Assembly (NCBI GenBank): GCA_017936345.1
Contig: JAGBFT010000072.1
Coordinates: forward strand, 1-58,291
Source: Spirochaetaceae bacterium
Lineage (GTDB): Bacteria > Spirochaetota > Spirochaetia > Treponematales > Treponemataceae
DNA length: 58,291 bases
Direction: 5' to 3'
Position numbers and translations under genes: made by a program. Of this stretch, positions 8,554 through 16,368 are shown piece after piece (the first letter of the stretch is position 1; the number at the start of each line of letters is the position of its first letter). The notes beneath the pieces are model-generated. The model worked only from the letters and a program-made list of their open reading frames with translations, ran no database searches and was not told where the DNA came from.

Positions 8554-9997
8554 CGTCAAACCATTGGAGGAGTTTTGCTCCAATAAATCCCGCGGTTCCT
8601 CCCAATAAACCACCTGCAAGGTCCGCAATCCAATCGAGTGCAGAGGCACAGCGTCCCGGTACAAAATATTGGTGCATCTCGTCTATTACACCATAAACTG
8701 CTACAACAAGGGTGACATACAGGATGTGGTTCCAGGGTCTGGCAAGCCAATTCTCCCTTGAGAACCACCAGGTCCAGGCAAATCCAAGCCCTGCAAAACA
8801 AACTAAATGGATTATCTTGTCTGACACAGAAGGTATGGGTATAGAATCCAAGGTTCCAGAAGACAAATACCAACTAATTCCCATTATTATAAGTGCAGGG
8901 AGTCTAAGAATTATTTTTTTATCAACATATGAGGGTGCTTCCTCTTGAGAAGTTAAGACAGCTTCCTTGTTCGTTTTAACAAGGGTCTTTCTCAATACCG
9001 CTCGGTGTGTATAATGGATAACCACAAAGAAGGTACAGATAACACAGGTGGCTCCCAGAAGTACAAAAAAACCTCGAATGGGACCACACCATAAGCCTAT
9101 TCCTACAAAGGCGCAAAGTCCAATTTGTAAAGTAAGAAGAATAGTCAAAAGTCCTTTTGTGCTGTATCCCATATTCATCAATTTGTGATGTAGATGTGCC
9201 CTGTCTGGAGAAAAGAAGGAGCGTCCTTCACGTGTACGCCTCCAAATGGCAGCAAGTGTATCTAAAATTGGAATTGAGGCTAAAATCCAGGCAACTAGGG
9301 TTCGATTGTAGTCAAAGGAATTGCCAAAGGGAAAGAGAGGGATGGCGGCAATCATAAAACCAAGGAACTGGCTTCCACCGTCACCCATAAAAATCTTTGC
9401 CTTTGGTTTGTTGTACAATAAAAAACCTGCAATGGCTGCCATAAGAATAAAACAAATTCCCGCAATATCCATCCGGAATGCCATGCTATAAAGGATACCT
9501 AGGGTAAAGAGAATTAGGGTAGATATACCCCCACAAAGAGAATCAACGCCGTCAATCAGATTGAAGGCATTTATAACACCAATTACCCAACAAAATGTGA
9601 TAGGATAGCTTAGAACACCAAGGTTCAGAGGACCAAATTGGGTAAATCGTGTTCCAGAAAAAATCATAATGAAGGTGGCTATAATCTGAATCAAAAATTT
9701 TAATTTGGCGGGAAGTTCAAAGAAGTCGTCAATCACACCAAAGATAAAGATAACCAGACCGGCAATTATGATAGGAAGAAAAAGTCTGATGGAAAGATTT
9801 GACTGTGTACTCAAATAAAGGCAAACAGTGACGGCAAAGGCCATGACAAAACCAACTCCACCTAGGCGGGGAATGGCTCCGCTGTGAACCTTGCGGTCAT
9901 TTACCTTGTCGTACCAATTGAAACGTCGACATAAAAAAATAATAAGAGGGATAAGAGTAGCGGATATAAAAAAAGACAAGGATACATATAACAGCAT
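8534..9997 (-). CDS. WecA/TagO-like polyprenyl-phosphate sugar-1-phosphate transferase fused to VanZ domain
   Basis: 487 aa, polytopic. Residues about 1-330 have the MraY/WecA signatures: KVHSGAIPRLGG, FGVIDDFFELPAK (catalytic Asp pair), NAFNLIDGVDSL, IFMGDGGSQFLGF, and RAHLHHKLM (the HIHH-type loop of WecA/TagO). Such enzymes load HexNAc-1-phosphate onto undecaprenyl phosphate to start surface polysaccharide synthesis. Residues about 365-480 match a VanZ domain: SDKIIHLVCFAGLGF, then IDEMHQYFVPGR with a following Asp-rich ADLAGG segment. VanZ is normally a separate small membrane protein. No stop or frameshift separates the parts. A run of ten G lies just upstream of the ATG where the Shine-Dalgarno should be. 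Confidence 0.88.
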   Translation of the reverse strand: MLLYVSLSFFISATLIPLIIFLCRRFNWYDKVNDRKVHSGAIPRLGGVGFVMAFAVTVCLYLSTQSNLSIRLFLPIIIAGLVIFIFGVIDDFFELPAKLKFLIQIIATFIMIFSGTRFTQFGPLNLGVLSYPITFCWVIGVINAFNLIDGVDSLCGGISTLILFTLGILYSMAFRMDIAGICFILMAAIAGFLLYNKPKAKIFMGDGGSQFLGFMIAAIPLFPFGNSFDYNRTLVAWILASIPILDTLAAIWRRTREGRSFFSPDRAHLHHKLMNMGYSTKGLLTILLTLQIGLCAFVGIGLWCGPIRGFFVLLGATCVICTFFVVIHYTHRAVLRKTLVKTNKEAVLTSQEEAPSYVDKKIILRLPALIIMGISWYLSSGTLDSIPIPSVSDKIIHLVCFAGLGFAWTWWFSRENWLARPWNHILYVTLVVAVYGVIDEMHQYFVPGRCASALDWIADLAGGLLGGTAGFIGAKLLQWFDAKRSGK

Positions 9998-10003
9998 TTA
10001 ATA

Positions 10004-10013
10004 CCCCCCCCCC
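10004..10013 (-). repeat. G10 homopolymer in the ribosome-binding site of the WecA-VanZ gene
   Basis: Ten consecutive C on the plus strand (G on the coding strand). The tract ends 6 bases before the ATG at 9997, so it overlaps the Shine-Dalgarno position. Homopolymer G tracts are prone to slippage, and changes in length here would alter the RBS spacing and strength and any promoter spacing. See findings. Confidence 0.85.
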
Positions 10014-10058
10014 TAGTGTTAGAAGCATTTTAAATTAGTTGTCATTGTTCCAAACATG

Positions 10059-10094
10059 ATACCACACATAGTTTTTTTTTTCAACTTGTGGTAT
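10059..10094. promoter_or_regulatory. Inverted repeat between divergent genes, possible operator
   Basis: ATACCACA (10059-10066) and TGTGGTAT (10087-10094) are perfect 8-bp inverted arms separated by 20 bases that include a T10 run (10072-10081). The element lies immediately before the DtxR-like gene (ATG 10104) and within the divergent promoter region of the WecA-VanZ gene. It could be the binding site of the repressor, but the wide spacing is not typical of a single DtxR box. Confidence 0.4.
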
Positions 10095-10103
10095 AAAGGA
10101 AGT

Positions 10104-10472
10104 ATGTATGAATCTGGTGAAAATTATTTGGAAGCAATATTGATTCTGGAACAGGAGAATACAATTGTTCGTTCCATAGATGTGGCGCATAAACTATCTG
10201 TTTCCAAGCCCAGCGTGAGTCGGGCTATGGGACTTTTGAGACAGGATGGTTATATTGAAATGGCTGATAACGGACCTATTTTTCTTACAGAAAAGGGCAG
10301 GGAAAAGGCCGTAAAAATCTACCATCGTCACTGTATCCTTACTGAATTCTTGGAGAAGGTGACAAGGGTTCCCCATGCGCAGGCAGAGGAAAATGCCTGT
10401 AGGATTGAACATATCCTCGATGAGGATGTGTTCCAGGGAATACAGAAGTTTATGAAGGAATCTTTATCGTAA
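10104..10472 (+). CDS. Short DtxR/MntR-family metal-dependent repressor
   Basis: 122 aa from ATG 10104, which has AAGGAAGT upstream. Residues about 1-65 form the winged helix-turn-helix (VAHKLSVSKPSVSRAMGLLRQDGYI), followed by LTEKGREKA and a dimerisation/metal domain with RHCILTEFL and CRIEHILDED. In DtxR the equivalent Cys-x-x-Glu-His trio is the primary metal site, so this looks DtxR-like, whereas MntR has Glu at the Cys position. The C-terminal SH3/FeoA domain is absent, as in short family members. It probably represses metal-uptake or redox genes when Fe/Mn is plentiful. The argH start lies 10 bases beyond its stop, so they are likely co-transcribed, an unusual pairing. Confidence 0.85.
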   Translation: MYESGENYLEAILILEQENTIVRSIDVAHKLSVSKPSVSRAMGLLRQDGYIEMADNGPIFLTEKGREKAVKIYHRHCILTEFLEKVTRVPHAQAEENACRIEHILDEDVFQGIQKFMKESLS

Positions 10473-10482
10473 GGTGGACAAA

Positions 10483-11901
10483 ATGGTGTCGGTAGGAAAG
10501 GGAGCCATTGAGGGGGGGAATCACGCCGCCTTGTGGCACGGAAGATTTGAAGAGGGGCCAGATGCACAGGCGGTGGAATTTGAAACCTCCATTTATGTGG
10601 ATCAAAGAATGGCTCAAGATGATATAAGTGGAAGCAAGGCCCATGTTGCCATGTTGGGAGCCTGTGGAATTATTCCCCAACAAGAGGCAGAGCAAATTAT
10701 TCAGGCGTTGGATGGTATTGCCTGTGACTTGGACTCGGGTAAACTTGCCGTTGATTATTCTGCAGAAGATATCCATTCCTTCATAGAAGGGGTTCTTACC
10801 GACAGAATTGGTGAGGCGGGGAAAAAAATCCACACTGGACGTAGTCGTAACGACCAGATTGCCCTTGATGAAAGACTTTATTTACGGCACGCCATTCCTG
10901 CGCTGCAAAATAAAATAAAAACCCTTGTTTCTGTCTTGATTGAAATTGCAGACAAGCATAAGGAAAGTCTTTTGAGTGGTTATACCCATCTCCAACGAGC
11001 CCAACCGGTTACCCTTGGCCATCATCTGTGCGCTTGGTGCTGGATGTTACAGAGAGACTACCAGCGTTTGGAGGATGCATTGTCCCGAATCCAGCTTAGT
11101 CCCCTGGGGGCTGGAGCCTTGGCTGGCAGTTCCCTTCCGTTGAACCGGCAGATGGTGGCGGAACAACTTGGATTCAAGGGGGTAACTCCCAATTCCTTGG
11201 ATACTGTTGCAGACAGGGACTATTGCATTGAGTTCACTGCCGCCTTTTCCTTGCTGATGGCCCATCTCTCACGTTTTTGTGAGGAGGTAATCATTTGGTC
11301 TACAGAGGAATTCAAGTTCATCAACTTGTCTGAAAAATGGTCCACAGGCTCCAGCATTATGCCCCAAAAAAAGAATCCTGACTTTGCTGAATTGATTCGT
11401 GGACGTACCGGTCGTGTGTATGGCAATCTTATTGCACTTCTCACCATGGTAAAGGGGCTTCCCCTGTCTTACAACCGGGATATGCAGGAGGATAAGGAAA
11501 GTCTCTTTGATGCCTACGATACGGTAAGTTCCTGTCTGGAGGTTTTTACCCGGATGATTGGAACGGCTGGTTGGAACAAGGAGGCTATGGCCGCTTCCTG
11601 TACTGGAGGACACGCCAATGCCACAGATGTAGCCGAGTATCTTGTGCGTAAGGGAATGCCCTTTAGAACTGCCCACGGAGTGGCAGCTAGGGCAGTTCGA
11701 ATGTGCATTGACAAGGGATGCAACATAGAAGATTTATCCTTGGAGGATTTACAGTCCTGCTCGAACCTAATAGAACAGGATATTTACTCTCTTATAACGC
11801 CGGAAGCCTGCATAAAGGCACGCAATCTTATAGGAGGTCCTGCTCCAGAGGCCGTGACACTGCAAATTCAGTCCCTAAAACACTGGTGCAGTGGAGAATA
11901 G
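10483..11901 (+). CDS. argH: Argininosuccinate lyase
   Basis: About 472 aa. It cleaves argininosuccinate to arginine and fumarate, the last step of arginine synthesis, as a cytoplasmic tetramer. The fumarase/aspartase superfamily signature GSSIMPQKKNPD is present (about residue 285), with TGRSRNDQ and HLQRAQPVTLGH further upstream. I place the start at ATG 10483 because AAGG lies 8 bases upstream; GTG 10474 would add three residues. No other arginine-pathway gene is in the window, so it could serve citrulline/argininosuccinate salvage. It is downstream of the metal repressor and upstream of cydA with its own promoter. Confidence 0.95.
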   Translation: MVSVGKGAIEGGNHAALWHGRFEEGPDAQAVEFETSIYVDQRMAQDDISGSKAHVAMLGACGIIPQQEAEQIIQALDGIACDLDSGKLAVDYSAEDIHSFIEGVLTDRIGEAGKKIHTGRSRNDQIALDERLYLRHAIPALQNKIKTLVSVLIEIADKHKESLLSGYTHLQRAQPVTLGHHLCAWCWMLQRDYQRLEDALSRIQLSPLGAGALAGSSLPLNRQMVAEQLGFKGVTPNSLDTVADRDYCIEFTAAFSLLMAHLSRFCEEVIIWSTEEFKFINLSEKWSTGSSIMPQKKNPDFAELIRGRTGRVYGNLIALLTMVKGLPLSYNRDMQEDKESLFDAYDTVSSCLEVFTRMIGTAGWNKEAMAASCTGGHANATDVAEYLVRKGMPFRTAHGVAARAVRMCIDKGCNIEDLSLEDLQSCSNLIEQDIYSLITPEACIKARNLIGGPAPEAVTLQIQSLKHWCSGE

Positions 11902-11943
11902 TACTTTTTTTACATAAAAAAACGTTATCTTTGTTGAAAGTTC

Positions 11944-11972
11944 TTGACGAATAAACATTTGCAATGTAGAAT
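11944..11972 (+). promoter_or_regulatory. Promoter upstream of cydAB
   Basis: TTGACG (11944-11949), 17 bases, TAGAAT (11967-11972): near-consensus sigma-70 spacing. The predicted leader before cydA is about 60 bases and ends in AGGAGG seven bases before the GTG start. A second, weaker TTGACT lies at 11974-11979. Confidence 0.7.
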
Positions 11973-12041
11973 TTGACTTTGTAATATGTTTCTACATGAA
12001 GGACATTTTGTAGGAATTATTTTGGAATAGGAGGATTTATT

Positions 12042-13424
12042 GTGGAAGTATTGAGCTTAGCTCGGGCACAGTTTGCGATTACTACCATCTACCACTTCTT
12101 TTTTGTTCCGCTGACCATCGGTCTGTCATTCTTGGTGGCAGTTCTGGAGTCAGTGTACGTAAAGACTGGAGATGAGCGGTACAAGCAGATGACCAAGTTC
12201 TGGGGAAAGTTGTTCTTGATTAATTTTTCCATGGGTGTCGTAACTGGTATTATCCAGGAATTCCAGTTCGGTATGAACTGGTCTGGATATTCCCGCTTTG
12301 TGGGTGATATCTTCGGAGCACCTTTGGCCATCGAGGCGTTGGTAGCCTTCTTTATTGAGTCTACCTTCCTGGGTGTGTGGATTTTCGGTTGGGAGAAGCT
12401 CTCAAAGAAGGTGCATCTCCTGTCAATCTGGCTGGCTGCCATCGCAACATCCTTGTCAGCCTTCTGGATTTTGCTTGCAAACTCCTTCATGCAAAACCCC
12501 GTTGGCTACGTGCTGAACAACGGCCGCGCAGAAATGGAAAGTTTTACCGCATTGCTTACCAACGGTCACTTGTGGTGGCAGTTCCCCCATGTATTGACAG
12601 CAAGTCTCACCACCGCAGGATTTTTCATTGTGGGTATGTCTGCTGTGAACCTGATAAAGAAGAACAACAACGCCTTCTTTGAGAAGTCCTTCAAGTTTGG
12701 TGCTGTTGCTGCCCTGGTTGGTGTTGTTCTGGTCATCTTCGTAGGACACGGACAGATGGTGAACATCAAGGATGAGCAGCCCATGAAGGCCGCTGCCGCT
12801 GAAGCCCTTTGGGAAACAGCTGACCCTGCCCCCTTTACCATCGTTGCCAGCATCGACCAGGAGGGAAGGAAGAACAACTCTTCTGTTGAGGTTCCCTACC
12901 TGTTGAGTTTACTGTACTATCTGAAGCCCAGCGGAGAGGTTGTGGGTATCAATGATATGCAGGCCCAGCTGGAGGCCCAGCATGGTCCTGGCAACTATAT
13001 TCCTCCTGTGGCCGTGCTCTTCTGGAGTTTCCGTGCCATGGTTGGCGCAGGCTGTCTGATGCTTCTTTTGGGTATTGTCGCCATCATCATCTCTCGCAAG
13101 GCAAAGCCCCTGCACGAGTACAACAAGTTGTTGCCCCTCTTCGGAATCTCCTTGTTCCTTCCTGTTATTGCCAACATCTGCGGATGGGTTATGGCAGAAA
13201 TGGGACGCTATCCTTGGGTAGTATACGGGCTGCAGAAGATGGAGGACGGTGTTTCCACCGTCACAAGTTCTGGAACTATTATGATTTCTTTGGTTGGATT
13301 TGTTTTGATTTTTGCCGCATTGGCTGCCGCCGAGATTTTCCTGATGGTTCGTCATGGTATCAAGAACCCTGTTACCGACACAGAAATCGCTGAAAATGAA
13401 AAGGAGGCTTCACTATGGACTTAA
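12042..13424 (+). CDS. cydA: Cytochrome bd oxidase subunit I
   Basis: 460 aa, about nine membrane helices. CydA carries hemes b558, b595 and d and oxidises quinol while reducing O2 to water. Visible ligands by alignment from memory: His18 (TIYHFFFVP), His183 (QFPHVLTASL), the conserved Glu pair around 98/106 (AIEALVAFFIES), and the GRxPW motif as EMGRYPWVVYG. The loop between helices VI and VII is short (short Q-loop type), shorter than E. coli's. The start is GTG with AGGAGG upstream. The last 10 bases overlap cydB. C-ending codons (ATC, TTC, AAC) are noticeably more frequent than in neighbours, which fits high expression or a different origin. Confidence 0.97.
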   Translation: MEVLSLARAQFAITTIYHFFFVPLTIGLSFLVAVLESVYVKTGDERYKQMTKFWGKLFLINFSMGVVTGIIQEFQFGMNWSGYSRFVGDIFGAPLAIEALVAFFIESTFLGVWIFGWEKLSKKVHLLSIWLAAIATSLSAFWILLANSFMQNPVGYVLNNGRAEMESFTALLTNGHLWWQFPHVLTASLTTAGFFIVGMSAVNLIKKNNNAFFEKSFKFGAVAALVGVVLVIFVGHGQMVNIKDEQPMKAAAAEALWETADPAPFTIVASIDQEGRKNNSSVEVPYLLSLLYYLKPSGEVVGINDMQAQLEAQHGPGNYIPPVAVLFWSFRAMVGAGCLMLLLGIVAIIISRKAKPLHEYNKLLPLFGISLFLPVIANICGWVMAEMGRYPWVVYGLQKMEDGVSTVTSSGTIMISLVGFVLIFAALAAAEIFLMVRHGIKNPVTDTEIAENEKEASLWT

Positions 13425-14425
13425 ATACACTGTGGTTTATTCTGATTACTGTTCTTTTCAGTGGATTCTTTGTACTGGAAGGATTTGACTACGGTGTTGG
13501 TACCCTGTTGCCCATCGTTGCAAAGGATGATACAGAGCGTCGTGTAGTGTTGAATACTATTGGACCCCACTGGGATGCCAACGAGGTTTGGCTTTTGACT
13601 GCTGGTGGAGCTATCTTTGCAGCCTTCCCCAACTGGTATGCAACCTTGTTCAGTGGTTTCTACCTGGCTCTTTTTGCAATCCTTTTTGCCTTGATTATTC
13701 GTGGTGTTGCCATTGACTTCCGCAGCAAGCACGACAGTGCCGCCTGGCGTAAAACTTGGGATGTCTTGTTCTGTGTTGGCTCATTGCTGCCTTCTGTACT
13801 CTTCGGTGTAGCTGTAAGCAACTTTATGACCGGTGTACCCATTGATGCAAACATGGAATATGCTGGCAACTTCTTTACCTTGCTGACACCCTTCACTTTA
13901 TTGGGCGGTGTTACAATGCTGCTTGTTTTGACCTTCCATGGAATGTTGTTCTTGAAGCTGAAGAATGGTGTAAAGACTATCGAAGACAGAATCAAGGCAA
14001 TCAGCACAAAGCTTGGCTTGGTGATGTTGGTTGTAACTGTTGCTTGGGTTGTGTTCGCCGCATTCCAGACACAGCTTTTGACCAACGGTATTATTCCTAT
14101 CATCACTGTTGCCTTGGCAGCTGTGCTTTTGATTCTTGCTGTATTGTTGCAGGCTAAGGGTCTTGATGGAAAGGCATTTATCTGTTCTTCCTTGGCAATT
14201 GTTATGGTTGTAGTAACCGTATTCTTCTCAATGTTCCCCAAGGTAATGATTTCAACCTTGCCTGGTGGATTGAGCTTGGACATCTACAATGCAAGTTCTA
14301 GTCCTAAAACCTTGCAGATTATGACTGTTGTTGCCTTGGTAATGGTACCCATCGTTCTTGCCTATTTGGTATGGAGCTACTGGGTTTTCCGCAAGCGTGT
14401 TACTGACAAGGATTTGCATTACTAA
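13415..14425 (+). CDS. cydB: Cytochrome bd oxidase subunit II
   Basis: 336 aa with about eight membrane helices. It begins MDLNTLWFILITVLFSGFFVLEGFDYGVG, the hallmark CydB N-terminus (FxLxGFDxGVG), followed by GPHWDANEVWLL. CydB is the structural partner of CydA in the O2-reducing complex in the cytoplasmic membrane. It overlaps cydA by 10 bases, so translation is coupled. A strong terminator at 14459-14496 ends the unit. In a fermentative spirochete the pair most plausibly removes O2 rather than supporting full respiration; that is inference. Confidence 0.97.
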   Translation: MDLNTLWFILITVLFSGFFVLEGFDYGVGTLLPIVAKDDTERRVVLNTIGPHWDANEVWLLTAGGAIFAAFPNWYATLFSGFYLALFAILFALIIRGVAIDFRSKHDSAAWRKTWDVLFCVGSLLPSVLFGVAVSNFMTGVPIDANMEYAGNFFTLLTPFTLLGGVTMLLVLTFHGMLFLKLKNGVKTIEDRIKAISTKLGLVMLVVTVAWVVFAAFQTQLLTNGIIPIITVALAAVLLILAVLLQAKGLDGKAFICSSLAIVMVVVTVFFSMFPKVMISTLPGGLSLDIYNASSSPKTLQIMTVVALVMVPIVLAYLVWSYWVFRKRVTDKDLHY

Positions 14426-14458
14426 GATACTGGTAATATACTGATTACTGTATGATTG

Positions 14459-14496
14459 AGGCTGATGATGGTGAGACTGTCATCAGCCTTTTTTTA
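14459..14496 (+). terminator. Rho-independent terminator after cydB
   Basis: AGGCTGATGA (14459-14468) pairs perfectly with TCATCAGCCT (14480-14489), with an 11-base loop and a run of eight T starting at 14489. Textbook intrinsic terminator. Confidence 0.9.
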
Positions 14497-14628
14497 TTTA
14501 AAAGTTTATCCTCCATCTCTTGAACTTGATTTGTTTCTCGTTTATTCTATTGTTCCATAAAGAAGTTAGGTTTTAGTTTCTATGATTTGTTCTTATCCAT
14601 CAGAAACTTCCTAAGAGTAAGGTATTGT

Positions 14629-16368
14629 ATGTTCAGTAAAGCACTTTGGAAGGTGCAGAATTCCTCAGCTATGAGATGTCAGGGGGCTGTACTTTTCTTG
14701 TCTCTTTGTTCCGGGGCTTGTACTGCTGCCCAAGCCCTAGTTGTTGCAAGGATTGTAAATCGGATTTTCTTTTTAAAGCAGGCCATGGCATCTGTTCATG
14801 CCCTTTTCATCTTGTTGGTAGCAATCATATTGTTGAGAGGCTTGTTCCAATGGCTGGAAGAGCACTTTGCTCTTAAAGTTGCTGGAATTGTAAAACACAC
14901 TCTCTTGGAAAAACTATTGGCCCAGGTTGGAGCCTTGGGTCCCTGTGCTATGGAACACCAGCAGCGAGGTGAATTTTTTACCCTTTTAACCCAGGGCTTG
15001 GGGAATCTTGATGTCTATTTTTGTCGTTATCTTCCCCAGCTTTTTAAAAGCGCCCTCATCCCCCTGTTCTATCTGATTATAGTTTTTCCTTTGGATTGGG
15101 TGTCTGGCGGAATCTTTTTAATTGCAACCCCTCTGATTCCTGGATTTATGATGCTTATCGGAAAATGGAGCCGAAAAATGGCTGGCTCTGGCTGGGAAGC
15201 CATGGCTCGAATGGGTGGATACCTTCAAGACGTTTTGGCTGGCCTTTCCACTTTGCGAAATTGGAATCGAGAATACAAGCAGGAAAAAAAAATAAAAAGG
15301 GTGAGTGATGACTTTCGCCTTGCCACAATGAAAACCCTTAGGATTGCCTTTCTTTCTGCCCTTACATTGGAGCTCTTTACTACTATCAGTATTGCCTTGG
15401 TGGCTGTAGGACTAGGAATTCGATTGGCAGAAGGGAAGGAGGTGTTTGAAATCGCTCTGTTTATCATTCTCTTGGCACCTGAATATTTTCAGCCCTTGCG
15501 ACAACTAGGCCAGAGGTACCACGATAGTCAAAATGCAATTCTCTCTGCTGACCAAATGTTTAGTTTTTTGGCAAGGATTTCTTCCGCTAAAAAAACAGAT
15601 GCCGATTCTGAGCTGGTATCTGAACAAGAGCAGGATAGACCACAACAGCCACCAAGGGTTGAGTTGAAGAGTCTTGGATTTAGCTGGGGTGAACGTACAG
15701 TTCTTAAAAACATTAGTCTTAGGCTTGAGCCAGGGGGACTTTATGCTGTGGCAGGTAGAAGTGGTGCAGGTAAAACCACCTTGTTGCGAATACTTGCAGG
15801 AGCCTTAACTCCAAAGGAAGGTCAATTCATTGTAAATGGACAGGAATTTAACGGATGGGATAATCTTGCCTCAATTCCTGCCCAGCCCCACTTCTTTCAG
15901 GGAAGTCTTCTTGAAAATATTACCCTGGGTCGTAATATTTCAGAAGAACGAGTACGAGAGGTGTGTAAACTTATCGGGGCAGAAGAATTTATCCTGCAGC
16001 TGCCCCAAGGCTACAACACCATTTTGGGACAGGAGGGCAGAAAGCTTTCCGGTGGGCAGGGGCAGCTCTTGTCCATTGCTCGTGCTATGGTGGAAAACGA
16101 CAAGGCCAAGAGTGGGATTTTGCTCTGTGATGAGGCTACAAGCAGTCTCGATGCAGAAACTGAGGCTGTAGTAGAGACTGCTCTCAGCAAGCTATATGCT
16201 GGAAGGACTGTTTTAGTGAGTGCCCACCGTCTCCACACCCTGAAAAAGGCAAAGGCAATCTTTGTTTTGGAAGATGGAGGAGTAGTTCAGCAAGGTACTT
16301 ATGAGGAATTAACTCAGGACAGGAATGGAGCCTTTGCCCGTATGCTACAGGAGGGATTGGCGGTATGA
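14629..16368 (+). CDS. cydD: CydD-type ABC transporter (thiol exporter subunit)
   Basis: About 579 aa: six-helix ABC exporter membrane domain (residues about 15-320) fused to an ATPase domain with Walker A AVAGRSGAGKTTLLRI, signature LSGGQGQLLSIARA and Walker B GILLCDEATSSLD. With CydC it forms a heterodimer that exports cysteine/glutathione to the periplasm and is needed to assemble cytochrome bd in E. coli. The position just after cydAB supports this over a generic exporter. ATG 14629 has GTAAGG 6 bases upstream and is preferred to the TTG at 14587. It overlaps cydC by 4 bases. Confidence 0.9.
   Translation: MFSKALWKVQNSSAMRCQGAVLFLSLCSGACTAAQALVVARIVNRIFFLKQAMASVHALFILLVAIILLRGLFQWLEEHFALKVAGIVKHTLLEKLLAQVGALGPCAMEHQQRGEFFTLLTQGLGNLDVYFCRYLPQLFKSALIPLFYLIIVFPLDWVSGGIFLIATPLIPGFMMLIGKWSRKMAGSGWEAMARMGGYLQDVLAGLSTLRNWNREYKQEKKIKRVSDDFRLATMKTLRIAFLSALTLELFTTISIALVAVGLGIRLAEGKEVFEIALFIILLAPEYFQPLRQLGQRYHDSQNAILSADQMFSFLARISSAKKTDADSELVSEQEQDRPQQPPRVELKSLGFSWGERTVLKNISLRLEPGGLYAVAGRSGAGKTTLLRILAGALTPKEGQFIVNGQEFNGWDNLASIPAQPHFFQGSLLENITLGRNISEERVREVCKLIGAEEFILQLPQGYNTILGQEGRKLSGGQGQLLSIARAMVENDKAKSGILLCDEATSSLDAETEAVVETALSKLYAGRTVLVSAHRLHTLKKAKAIFVLEDGGVVQQGTYEELTQDRNGAFARMLQEGLAV

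Noticed and set aside
11902-11935. A/T-rich near-palindrome after argH as a terminator
   Set aside because: The possible stem is A/T only and too weak to call.
13660-14283. 207-codon open frame on the minus strand across cydB
   Set aside because: Shadow of cydB caused by its codon use; composition (Thr/Lys/Asn-rich, no motifs) is not protein-like.
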